DNA of 64,000 nucleotides from contig CATNEN010000001.1 in NCBI GenBank assembly GCA_950097015.1, positions 26,447,001 to 26,511,000 on the forward strand, given 5' to 3'. Below the pieces are notes generated by a model. That model had not been told where the DNA came from. It saw only the letters and a list, made by a program, of their open reading frames with translations, and searched no databases. The translations under genes were made by a program, and so were the position numbers. Below are positions 43,295 to 53,110 of this stretch, piece by piece. Within the stretch, counting starts at the first letter, position 1. The number at the start of each line of letters is the position of its first letter. This DNA is from Macrostomum hystrix. Taxonomy: Eukaryota > Platyhelminthes > Macrostomidae.

Positions 43295-46200
43295 TGTGAC
43301 ATTCTGTCTATGACAGATGTAAGTTATCTGAGGCTACTGAGAGCCAGAGTGCAGAAATCTGCCCGCGCGCGGTGCGCACATTGTCTATTTATAGCCATTA
43401 GCCAAAACGGGGTGGTACAAATATATTACGTAGGAAAGCCTCACACCCTCCACCAAAAGTTCGAAAATCACTCCAAATCAAACGGCATGAAAACACACAG
43501 ACCAAAATTTAACTGTACGCTAGAAAAAACACTTCAAACAATTAACCAACATGAGCGAATTGAAAGTCATTGTCACTGTTTGTCATTCAAGATCAATCAC
43601 TTGGTCGGACTCCAAAGCCGACTCAGGCCATCCGTGGCGCCGTTGCTCTCGCCCGGCTGGTACTGGATCGCATAGTCGAAGCCCGACAGGTAGTGGGCCC
43701 ATCGCTGCAGCCGCGGGTTGGCGTGGTCCAGTTGCAGGTACTGCAGCGGCTTGTGGTCCGACCGGATGATGAAGTGGCGCCCAAGCAGATAGTGCCGCAG
43801 TTTCTCGACCGCCCAGCGCACGGCGAGGCACTCCTTCTCGATGGTCGCGTAACCTTGCTCCGCCGCCGTCAGCCGCCGAGACACGAAGAGCACCGGGTGA
43901 ATGCCGTCCTCGAACTCCTGCGTCAGCACCGCTCCGAGGCCAGTCTCCGAGCTGTCCGTCTCCAGGATGAAAGGCCGGCCGTAGTCCGGGGCGCGCAGCA
44001 CCGGCTCGCTTGTCATCAGTGCCTTGGCCACTTCGAATGCTCGCGTGTGCTTCTCGCCCCAGGCCGCCGTCAGGTCCTCGGGCGTCGTTCTCCTGGTGAG
44101 CTCCGTCAGTGCCGCCACCTGGTCCGCGTAGTTCGGGATGAACCGGCGATAGTGGTTGAGCACGCCGAGCACCGATCGCAGCTGAGTCTTGGTTCGGGGT
44201 TGCTCACGCGCCTTGATTGCCCGTACTCGGTCCTCGCTGGTGCTGATCTCGTCGCTTCCCAGCTTAAATCCGAGGTAGTCCGTCGAGGTGCCGCCTAGAA
44301 AGCATTTGCGTGGCTGGACAGTTAGCCCAGCTGCTTTCAGCCGATTGAAAACTCGCCGTAGATCTTGCAGGTGCTGCTCGAACGTCTCGCTAAACACGGC
44401 GATGTCGTCGATGTAGGACTCCGCACTGTCGATTCCGAGAAGCACCTTGTCCATCAGCCTCTGGTAGGTGGCGCTACTGCAGTTCAGGTCATACCAGTGC
44501 TTCCACCGCTTTCTTTCCAGCTCCTCGTTACTTCTTGACGCCTCCAGCCCTGCCTGCAGCCGGTCTCGTTGGGCCAGGACAAAGGTGATGATGTCCTTCT
44601 TCTCCGCGGTCAGCTTCTCGTCCCACGTCTGTCGCAGCAGATCCAGGGGTCCTCGGACAGTCCGGCCGTAGAGCAGTTCGAATGGTGAAAACCCAGTAGT
44701 CTCATTCGGAACCTCCCTGATAGCAAATAGCAGGTATGGCAGGTAGAGGTCCCACTTCTTTTTTTCGCGGGCTGGTAGCCTTCGGAGCATAGTCTTGAGT
44801 GTGCCGTGAAATCGTTCCACGAGCGCCTGGCTTTGCGGGTGGTACGGCGTTGACTGAATGCCTTCAACTCCAGTGCATTGGTACAAGGCCTGCAGCAACG
44901 CTGACGAGAAGTTCGTGCCCTTGTCGCTTTGGATCTCCTTTGGGAAGCCAGTTCTTGAGAAGCAGTCGATCAGCGCCTTGGCCACCGTTTCGGCGTCGAT
45001 ATTCCGCAGCGGAAAGCCCTCCGGGAACCGGGTCGCTGCATCGATCACGGATAAAATGTACTTGTGGCCGCTTGAGGACTTCGGATACGGTCCGCTGATG
45101 TCAATGATCACCTTGCTGAAGGCTTCTTCTACTCCTGGTACTTGCACGAGAGGTACTTTTTGAGTGCAACCGATCCGAGCAGTCTTCTGACATTTGTCGC
45201 AAGTAGTCACGAAGTCCTTGACGTCTTTGGCCACGGTAGGCCACCAGAATCGTTGCAGCAACCCCTGGCTCGTCTTCTTGACACCCAAATGTCCTGCGAA
45301 GGCACTCTCGTGAGCCTGAGTCAGCGCCGTCAGCCTGAGAGACTTTGGTAGCACTAGTTGGTCTTCGCCTGCTGCTTGGGTCCGGTAAAGCCGACCGTTA
45401 ACCTTTAGGATGGCATCGTTGTCGCGCAACTTCTCCAGCATTTCTCCGTCCTCTTGGAGTGCCGCCTCGTAGTCCCAAGCCATTTGGCCGATATTGGGTT
45501 CCAGTTTCTCTCTGTACTCTTGCCGTTGTTTACGCGCTTGGGCTCTGGTCAGTCTAGGCCTTTGTGTACTGGGGGGCTCCGGATCGATCTGGACTAGGCC
45601 GCTAGCCATAATGCCTTCGTACGCGAGCGCTCTGTCCCCCTCGGACTGGGGTATGGGGCAGACAGGAGCGCCCACCACCCCTTTCTCCTGATTGGCCGGA
45701 GGGTGCGGGTCTGCAGCCTGGGTCTCGTATGCAGTCTGGGCAGCGCCCGCAGCGGCAGTGGGGTTTTCGACCCCTGAGGCTAGCCGGCCAATCAAGTCTA
45801 ATCCAATTAACGCGCTCACCGGTAGAGAGTCAGACACGCAGACATCGGCAATTCCCTCAAAGCCGTTTAGGTGCAAATCCACTTTAGCAATAGGTAGCCG
45901 GTGTAGATCGCCTCCAAAGCATCGCAATAGTCCATGCCGCCCTGTCCAATTGATGTCTTCGGGGAGACAATTACGTCGAATTGTCGTTCGATCCGCTCCA
46001 GTGTCTAGGAGGAATTCCAGATCCTTGCCACTTGCCTTCCCCTTAATCATTCTGGTCCCTGTAGTGCTGGTGCCGACTTTCATGTCTTCCGAGGCCAGAT
46101 GGATGCTGTTGTTCGGCTTATTCGGGCATTGGAACTTCTTGTGGGGGCCTCCGCAGTTAAAGCAGCTGATCTTCGTCTTCAACATTGGGGTTCTCTGAAT

Positions 46201-47276
46201 TTCCCGGTGCCGGTCGGCATTGCTAGCCCTAACATGACTCACATCCTGTGTTTCCTGACTCCGTTGATCGTGAGTTCCGCCGTTTCTGTCGTTGCTGCGG
46301 GCCATATAATAGTCGTCCGCTAATTGAGCGGCCTCCTTGATGTTTTTCGGCTTCCTCTCTCGCATCCACACCTGGAGTCCTCTCCCCAGCGAGTCCGAGA
46401 ACTGCTCCAGCAGCACCTTCCGTCTGATGATGGTGTCGCCTCCTCGCAGCTCCTCACGCTCATCCTCGTCCACTCCAGCGGTCATCCATCGATCGAATAG
46501 GTCCTCCAGTTTCGCGGCGAACACTTGGTACGACTCCTCCGATGCCCTCCGCAAGGATCTGAATCGCTGCCGGTACGTCTCCTCGCCAATGTTATACCGC
46601 GCCAGGATTGCCGCCTTTGCCATCTCATAGTCCGCATTCGCTGCTGTCGTCAAGCTGTGGAATGCACTTTGCGCCTTGCCCGTCAGCAGTGGTCCAAGTC
46701 GAATCGTCCAATCTTGCTTCTGCCATCCGCATGATGTTGCCGATCTCTCGAATGTCGCCAGAAATGACTCTATGTCGTCCGCGTCAGTCAGCTTGAACAG
46801 CTTCGGCTCCACGGTCTGCGGTCTCGGCTTGGACTCGGCCATGAGTCTGGCGAATTCCGCCTGCTGTCGTGCTAGCTGCTCCAGATAGAATGCCGACTGT
46901 CTCTCCTGAGCCTGTGCCATGTCCTGAAGTTGCCGACTCTGGTGCGTCAAGATCAGCTTCATCGTCTCCATGAGGTTGGCACTATCTATTCCGCTCAGTT
47001 CCTCGCTTTCAGTGGCACCAGTCTCCATCTCTGCCGAGCTCGTCCTGTTGGAGGCTGCAGATTCGCCTGTTGTATCTCTGGATCGCAGGTTGTATGGCTT
47101 AGTTGAGCCTGCACCGCTGCCACCATGTGACATTCTGTCTATGACAGATGTAAGTTATCTGAGGCTACTGAGAGCCAGAGTGCAGAAATCTGCCCGCGCG
47201 CGGTGCGCACATTGTCTATTTATAGCCATTAGCCAAAACGGGGTGGTACAAATATATTACGTAGGAAAGCCTCACA
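43295..47276 (-). mobile_element. Ty3/gypsy-like LTR retrotransposon with integrase upstream of RT
   Basis: Two 151-bp LTRs (43295-43445 and 47126-47276) appear identical base for base, start TGTGA and end TCACA, and are flanked by a 5-bp duplication TTAGC. Next to the 3' LTR (left) lies a purine tract GGTGGAGGG; next to the 5' LTR (right) is TGGTGGCAGCGGTGC at the primer-binding position. Identical LTRs mean a recent insertion. One long frame fills the interior. Confidence 0.93.
43597..47133 (-). CDS. Retrotransposon gag-PR-INT-RT-RNase H polyprotein, internally deleted
   Basis: An 1178-residue frame. Gag occupies about residues 1-310 (YNLRSR near the start, a retrotrans_gag-like helical domain at 110-280) with a zinc knuckle C324-C327-H331-C336. 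The protease motif is DTGA at 377-380. The integrase has H608, H615, C645, C648 and the catalytic triad D678, D737, E773, an exact D-35-E spacing. Then comes RT, then RNase H (D1060, E1101, D1126). In ordinary Ty3/gypsy elements integrase is last; integrase before RT is the order of GMR1-like elements. The RT starts abruptly at residue ~886 (SSATYQRLMDKVL, followed by YIDD at 907-910), so the fingers and first palm motifs are missing: the frame is fused in phase across a deletion. The copy is therefore probably not able to transpose alone, despite being young. Confidence 0.9.
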   Translation of the reverse strand: MSHGGSGAGSTKPYNLRSRDTTGESAASNRTSSAEMETGATESEELSGIDSANLMETMKLILTHQSRQLQDMAQAQERQSAFYLEQLARQQAEFARLMAESKPRPQTVEPKLFKLTDADDIESFLATFERSATSCGWQKQDWTIRLGPLLTGKAQSAFHSLTTAANADYEMAKAAILARYNIGEETYRQRFRSLRRASEESYQVFAAKLEDLFDRWMTAGVDEDEREELRGGDTIIRRKVLLEQFSDSLGRGLQVWMRERKPKNIKEAAQLADDYYMARSNDRNGGTHDQRSQETQDVSHVRASNADRHREIQRTPMLKTKISCFNCGGPHKKFQCPNKPNNSIHLASEDMKVGTSTTGTRMIKGKASGKDLEFLLDTGADRTTIRRNCLPEDINWTGRHGLLRCFGGDLHRLPIAKVDLHLNGFEGIADVCVSDSLPVSALIGLDLIGRLASGVENPTAAAGAAQTAYETQAADPHPPANQEKGVVGAPVCPIPQSEGDRALAYEGIMASGLVQIDPEPPSTQRPRLTRAQARKQRQEYREKLEPNIGQMAWDYEAALQEDGEMLEKLRDNDAILKVNGRLYRTQAAGEDQLVLPKSLRLTALTQAHESAFAGHLGVKKTSQGLLQRFWWPTVAKDVKDFVTTCDKCQKTARIGCTQKVPLVQVPGVEEAFSKVIIDISGPYPKSSSGHKYILSVIDAATRFPEGFPLRNIDAETVAKALIDCFSRTGFPKEIQSDKGTNFSSALLQALYQCTGVEGIQSTPYHPQSQALVERFHGTLKTMLRRLPAREKKKWDLYLPYLLFAIREVPNETTGFSPFELLYGRTVRGPLDLLRQTWDEKLTAEKKDIITFVLAQRDRLQAGLEASRSNEELERKRWKHWYDLNCSSATYQRLMDKVLLGIDSAESYIDDIAVFSETFEQHLQDLRRVFNRLKAAGLTVQPRKCFLGGTSTDYLGFKLGSDEISTSEDRVRAIKAREQPRTKTQLRSVLGVLNHYRRFIPNYADQVAALTELTRRTTPEDLTAAWGEKHTRAFEVAKALMTSEPVLRAPDYGRPFILETDSSETGLGAVLTQEFEDGIHPVLFVSRRLTAAEQGYATIEKECLAVRWAVEKLRHYLLGRHFIIRSDHKPLQYLQLDHANPRLQRWAHYLSGFDYAIQYQPGESNGATDGLSRLWSPTK

Positions 47277-47430
47277 TTAGCTTATTAAAAATACGTGTAC
47301 CTTTTCATTCCATTCATAATATTTTGGGGAAGAAATGGTGAAAATCGGTTGAGCCGTTCGGGAGAAAATCAATTACAGGCAAGCAAGCAAGCAAGCAAGC
47401 AAGCAAGATTCGCATTTCTAGTATAGTAGA

Positions 47431-47699
47431 CTAGCTCCCTTACGCCACCCTCTGTGTGGCCTCTCTCAAGTTCTTATCAGTGCGTTAGCTTATCATTGGC
47501 AAGTAGAAAAACAATTTTTCGAATATTTAATCCCCTTAGAAATATAGTTAAGCTAAATAAAAATACATGTTTCGATTCGGCAATTTGACATCTTTTGGCG
47601 AAGAAACGAAAAAAATCGGTTTCGGGGTTTTGGAGATAGCATTTATACGCTCGTACAAACAAACAACCAAACAATGATTAGGCATATAGTATAGGTAGA
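47431..47699 (-). mobile_element. Short Helitron (family B-related), 269 bp
   Basis: On the minus strand it begins A|TCTACCTATACTATATGCC and ends with a hairpin (GCCAC-ACAGAGG-GTGGC) 9 nt before CTAG. The inside shares ATTTTTCGAATATTTAATCCCC with family B. Its 3' CTAG is followed directly by the TC of the Helitron at 47430. Confidence 0.8.
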
Positions 47700-48154
47700 T
47701 ATTTACAATGCAATAAATAGCAACTGAACCGCAGTTCGCTTCGCTAAAATGTTTTTCTTTTCACTGAGAGAAATGCTTTACTTTAACATCGCCTTTCGGT
47801 TCGTTCGTCGCTTCTTTCACTGCGAATTGCCACACTGGCGCATGATAAACTGCTGGAATTTAAGATCCACAACCACAACAGCCAAATGCGTTTTGTCAAG
47901 TGATTATTGATTGATTTTTATACCTCGTTTTTGAAAAGCAAACGACAGAAAAATGTTTTGAGTAAGTTTTTCTGTAGAGTCAGAGAAACTGGCAAAATGT
48001 GGCAAGTGGTGTTCTTTTTTGTTGAAAAACTTGCCTGCGAAAGAATTTTATTTTCGACGAGTCGCATTTAATGCAATTGGTACTTAAAGAAGTGAAAAAC
48101 TTCAGAGCTGGGAATCAAAATAGAAAGAAAGCACTGCAGAGGTGATTTAAGAAA

Positions 48155-49915
48155 ATGAATTTCCTGCAGCTTGTTTTTCGGTTGCTTCTTTTGCTTCCGT
48201 TGTTACACGACAATGTTGCTTCTGGCATCCGGATCTGCAAATCCTTACATATAACCAGCTACGGCTATGAGACCCACAGAAATGTTAGTCGCTTGCAGGC
48301 GGACTTAACGGCTTTAGTAGCTGGCTGCCAGTATGTTTTCGGCAACGTGAAATTGAGCAATATAGGTATTGACGAATTAACATACGAACCGCTGGACGAT
48401 GAAATTCGAGACATGCAAACTGACTTTCTTGACTCCATTGTGGAGATTAGAGGAAAAATTGTGATCCGGTTCGTCAACCTTGAGCGCGTCACCTTCCGCA
48501 ACTTGCGCACCATCCGAGGTTCCGCTATTGAAAAATTTTCTGGCTACACATTTGGAATATTCAATTCGCCGAACTTGAGCAAGCTGGAATTGCCCAAGTT
48601 GACAGCTATCACAAAGCGAAATGTTTATACGATTGGGCTAGAAATTAAGTCTAGCTTGTACTGCTACCTGTCCTACAGTATCAACTGGAGAAGCCTGTTT
48701 CATGAACCACACCAGCGCTATTTTGATAAAGTGTTATCTGTTACTACTGGAGATGGCCAAAATGTTATGAAAAGCTCGAACTCGAGTGTGATTGATAGGC
48801 ATACCTGCAGTCGTCAGATTTCCTGTCACGCTAATTGTACTCGTAATCCAATTTATAACCAAACTTGCTGGTCCGACGGTGTTGATGGCTGCCAAAGTAA
48901 TCATCTGTGTCGTAAGCGCAAGTGTAAATTTACGAACCTATGCTTCCATAACCCGAGCACTGGCCAAGAAGACTGCTGCCACGACGACTGCCTTGGCGGA
49001 TGCTCAAACCGGCCCAACGAGTGCTTCGCCTGTCGGAGAGGAGTATTGTTCAATGGTGTCTGTAGAGAATCCTGTCCGTCGAATACTAGTACCGCTAGTG
49101 GTAATGGCACTGGCGTGACTGTTTGGCGACAGATCGGCAACATCTGCGTAGAGAAGTGCTCACTGCCCTTTGTTGTTAGCTCTGACGGCAGGCGCTGTTT
49201 AATCGAGTGTCCATCAGCAGAAGTCCCTATCAAAGGAGTTTGCACAAAGTGTATTGACAAAATTAGCTCTAAGCCCTGCAAATCGTGCAATGTCTTCTTT
49301 AGAATATCTAAAAAATTAGCATACTCATTGAGGACTGAGCAGTGTTCGATTTGGAGGGCCGATTCTTCTCTATACGTGTATGCTAGTGATCTAAGTAGCT
49401 TAGAATACCTTAGAGCATTCGAGAATTTAGAGTACTTTTACGGAAGTCTAATAATTGAGACATCTGCATACTTACCAGACAATCTCCGATTCCTACGTAA
49501 TATCAAATACGTCACTGATTCATTTGAGATTTTCTCGCTCAATACGAGATACCTCGGACTAGCTAGCTAACGGTCAATAGCTAGCTTGGAATATACTCGT
49601 GACCTTCAGCTTAGGAATATTAGTGATCTTTGCAGAGCCTGGTATCCAAGCAATCGAATCCGAGAAATCCAGGAAGTCACTAAAGAATTTCAAATTACAA
49701 TAGAAAACCTGAGCTTTGATGACAGCAGCGAGATTTGCCGGAACGCTACCTGCGATGCTCAGTGCCAGGACGAATGCTGGGGACCCGGTCCAGACATGTG
49801 CGTGGCGTGTCGGAACTTCAAAGTGAACGGCCGCTGCTATGCCACCTGTGCGGAGTCGGGCAGGATTGAAGTAAATGGGAATTGTGAACTGCCTGTGCCA
49901 CAGCTAATCGGCTAA
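48155..49915 (+). pseudogene. Secreted ErbB/EGFR ectodomain-like protein, copy 1, interrupted by a stop
   Basis: Starts with a signal peptide (MNFLQLVFRLLLLLPLL, about residues 1-23), then an L1 receptor domain (about 25-165), a furin-like Cys-rich region (about 225-385) with CQSNHLCRKRKCKF and CCHDDCLGGCSNRPNECFAC, and an L2 domain. It stops at TAA (49568-49570) after 471 residues, within the end of L2. The stop belongs to an 18-bp in-frame insertion absent from copy 2; after it, the same frame runs open to 49915 through the CR2 module CWGPGPDMCVACRN. No transmembrane or kinase segment exists. An AATAAA lies at 50231. It may still give a shorter secreted protein, or be a pseudogene in the making. 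Confidence 0.85.
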
Positions 49916-49963
49916 TGCGATGAAGGCTGCAACGGTCCAGGGCGTGATCAGTGTGTGAACTGA

Positions 49964-51890
49964 GAAGTTTCGTTACGAACAAATCAGTGCTTCATTGTAA
50001 TGAGACTAAATTTGAGCTACTAATAGTAAACCAATATCCCTATGAAAATTCTAAGATGAAATTTGGAACAATTTGTTTGTCTTCAATTAGTCGATTAGCA
50101 CATGCAGTGGCACACCATCAAGGCAAGCCGTTGTGGCCATATTTGGTCACCTGAGTTTGACGTCGCCATTTGTTGAAGCCAGTCAGGAAAAGACCTTCAG
50201 CACTTGAGTGTTTTTAGTTTTCGATACCTAAATAAAAATAGACTCGTACTTCAAAATCAAATACTACTACTCACAGTAGTATTTGTCGTGCATGCACGAC
50301 ATGCACGCATGCACGTCCTTCATAAGCTTGTGCATTGCTGTAGCTGAGTAAATCATTTGCCTATCAAGTATTTAATCAACAAGGTGCTTTGTGGCTCGCA
50401 CTTTTACTCAGCAGCAGAGCTGCACAATGTCTACTCGATGTACTCGAATTAGGCGTTGAGTTGAAAAGTCAGGGTTTTGTGAAGAGTCTTACACGGGTAT
50501 AACTCCCTTGCTGCTTTTATTATATCCAGTTTAGTGTTGCTATCGGCATGCGTTTACTGGTGTTATTTTACGGAGCGTCACTTCTAGGCACTACAGACTC
50601 AAGGATGCTACTTTCTTTAGATTGTTCGCTCAAGCTAGTTTACAATATTAGATCTCGCTTCTCTGCGACTACTGGTCTGAGTACAGAGACAATTCAACTC
50701 AGGAACGAAATCTCAACTCGCGATAGCTCGAGCAAAGCTGTGAGCCATTTCTCTCGACTTAACTAAGGTATTTAACGGTTGAAAGGAGAGAAATGTGTCA
50801 AGCCAAACACGCGCGCACACACAATAGCTAAGGGCTACTGCGTGCATCCAATGATTGGATAGAGGTGCTGCACATATAAAATCCGATTTCGTCGTTAATG
50901 GACGTTTAATGGGCGCATTCTGAGCCACGAATCTATCGTCTATGGTTGGAAAATGCGAAGTCTTGAACCAGTGTGCCATATTATGGTCCCGAAAACGGGG
51001 CCCATTAAACCGTATAATGGGCGCCAAATAATGGGCCGCAAATCATTTATTGACGCGAAACGTTTCAAACATGTTTAAACAAGTAGAATAAGCGACAACT
51101 AAGTAGTTAATAGTCAGTGGCAGTAACGGTCAATACCCAGCGTGAGGTAAACATCGTTAGTCGAATTTGATCACGATCCTGCCACCCTCGATGACAAGAG
51201 ACTTGACCCCGTGGCCAGCAGTGGACTTACCGGAGTCCGCTTGATGGACCACTGACGTTCGTCAGACGACTGGAGTCCTGCAAAGCGTCAGAGGCAATCC
51301 TCGTAACCTTGGCCGATGGGCCTATTCTCATTCGAAATATTATGATCTCAAAATAAAAATTAATAATAATGATTGCTTCTCGATATTCGAGACACTTTTC
51401 TTAAGCTCTGAAAATAAAACAACGCTAGCAGCTACGCCTGCTCAATCAGTCCTCTTTTAGAATTTAATCGTAGATCGTATAACGCTTGAAGAAATGCTCG
51501 AAAAGAAGTTAAAAATTAAAACAAATGACGCATTTAGCTCGTAGCTATGCTCAACATTTTTTTTCTAGTTCTGATTCGGATAACGCTTGCAGTTATGTTG
51601 GATAATTTTTGTTAGCTTGGAATACAAAAAAATGCTAACAGCAACGTAAGCTCAGTCTTCACTTCTTTTTTAATCCTATTGAATATTGCTTGCATGAATG
51701 CTTAAAAACGCTGAAAGTTAAAAGGAACAATCGCATTGCTCAAAGTATTTTCTAATATTTCTGAATCAATAAACCATGGCAGATATGCTCGAAAATTCTT
51801 TCCTCAGTTTTGTAGCGAATAAAACTTGCTGCACTCAAATTTTTTGGGGGGGCGCCCACCCCCAGCCCGCTCCTTATCTGCCTGTCTGGC
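49964..51890. other. 3' flank of copy 1 and unit-specific sequence
   Basis: 49964-50870 matches unit 2 apart from the solo LTR found only there. 50875-51890 is specific to this unit. No gene supported. Confidence 0.5.
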
Positions 51891-52400
51891 TTGGAGATCG
51901 GGCCACCTTCCGCCACTCCCCCTCTCCGCCGCTACCCACCTTCCCTCGCTCTCACCACTTCCGCCGCTCCACTCCTTAGCGTAGGGATTTTGCCTACGCT
52001 AGTTTGCCGGCATTTCTTTGTGTCCTGAACCCATTGTGCCACACCACCTAGCCTTCTAGTCTCAGTAGTGCACCGCCATACGATGACGCCACGCCCTAGC
52101 CACCGGCAACTCAGTCTCTATCATACTTACTTCATAATTGTTGCCCGCCGCGGTGCAAGAAGGGATTCAACCCTACGTGAAGACCCTGTTTTATTGTTAC
52201 TATTGTTGCTATATGTCGCTAATACCGAGCGAGTCTGTATGTACACCTATATCCTCTACGTCGCCAATAATAATACTCGTCATCATCTACTACAACCGTC
52301 ATTGCCCGAGTGCTACTGCTAGACAAATATTCGCCGTGTTTGTCGTTATTTATTCCACCTGGGTCCTCACCGAGAGCGTCACATTATTTCTTCGATAATT
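51891..52400. repeat. GC-richer duplicated block of unknown nature
   Basis: Almost identical to 62801-63310. Starts with a C-rich stretch (CTTCCGCCACTCCCC, CTCTCACCACTTCCGCCGC) and runs to GAGAGCGTCACATTATTT. Two overlapping open frames of 84 and 86 codons are kept in both copies but differ in places and show no domain. It might be an LTR or promoter-like region; I cannot identify it. Confidence 0.4.
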
Positions 52401-53060
52401 CGCTTTTACCATTTCGATAAATAATGTTACCCCCTCCATTATTTTTGCCAGCCACTTGATAAATTATTCTACCCCATTGATTATTTATACTCCACCTTGA
52501 TAATTTATGCTTTCCTCATGATAAATTTTGTTTACCTCTCGATAATTCATTCTCTCCCTCGATAATTCATGCTTCCCTGTTAATCTATCTACTGATTAGC
52601 TACTATCATATCTTTTCTATGGATAATTATGCTTTCTTCTTGATAGTAAATGTTTCCTCTTGGATAAATTATGCTTCCACATCGATTATTAATGCTATCT
52701 TTTGGAAATCTCATGCTTTCCCCCAGAAATATCATGCTTATCTTGCTAAACAACTCGTAAAAACGATACAATTGAAAAAGCTAAACGCTAATATTGCTGT
52801 GGTTTAAATGTTGCCTTATATTTCTAAATCTAATTACGCTTGCAGCAACGTGCGAAAAATCTGTCCTTAGTTTTATACTGAATAACGCCTTTTTACCGAA
52901 AGACTATATTTTTTCACTATATTATTACTCGTACCCAAAAGAGCTGAATAAAAATGTAAATAGAAAACAGTTACTGATAATTATGCATAACAATAATTAG
53001 CTACCCCTTGATAGATCATACTACCCCTCAATAATTCCTGCTAGTGTTGTAGTGCTGCTT
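52385..53060. repeat. Degenerate repeat of TCGATAATTCATGCTT-type phrases
   Basis: A phrase of about 20-24 bp (TTGATAATTTATGCTTTCCT, TCGATAATTCATGCTTCCCT) recurs many times with much variation; the same family is at 62210-62480 and 63300-63950. Old minisatellite decay is the simplest explanation. Confidence 0.6.
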
Positions 53061-53110
53061 TTTAATAGCACTTCCCTAGTAATTTAACTTCCTCTATTAG
53101 TAATGCATAA

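Larger units (their letters stand above)
43230..47430 (-). mobile_element. 5' region of Helitron family B, copy 2, split by an LTR element
   Basis: 43230-43294 and 47282-47430 join into a sequence homologous to 38345-38531: a TTTTGAATATTTAATTCCC phrase on the left, then AAATACGTGTA, GAAAATCGGTTGAGCCGTTC and the (GCAA)n run, ending in TCTACTATACTAG at 47430. The 4-kb LTR element sits between. The 3' end of this Helitron was not located. Confidence 0.75.
47810..53110. repeat. Segmental duplication, unit 1
   Basis: Direct copy of the region from about 58000 to the window end. Homology includes the 5' flank, the ErbB-like gene, its 3' flank to about 50870, and again from about 51890 to 53110. 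The stretch about 50875-51890 has no counterpart in unit 2, where a different sequence is present. Confidence 0.92.
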
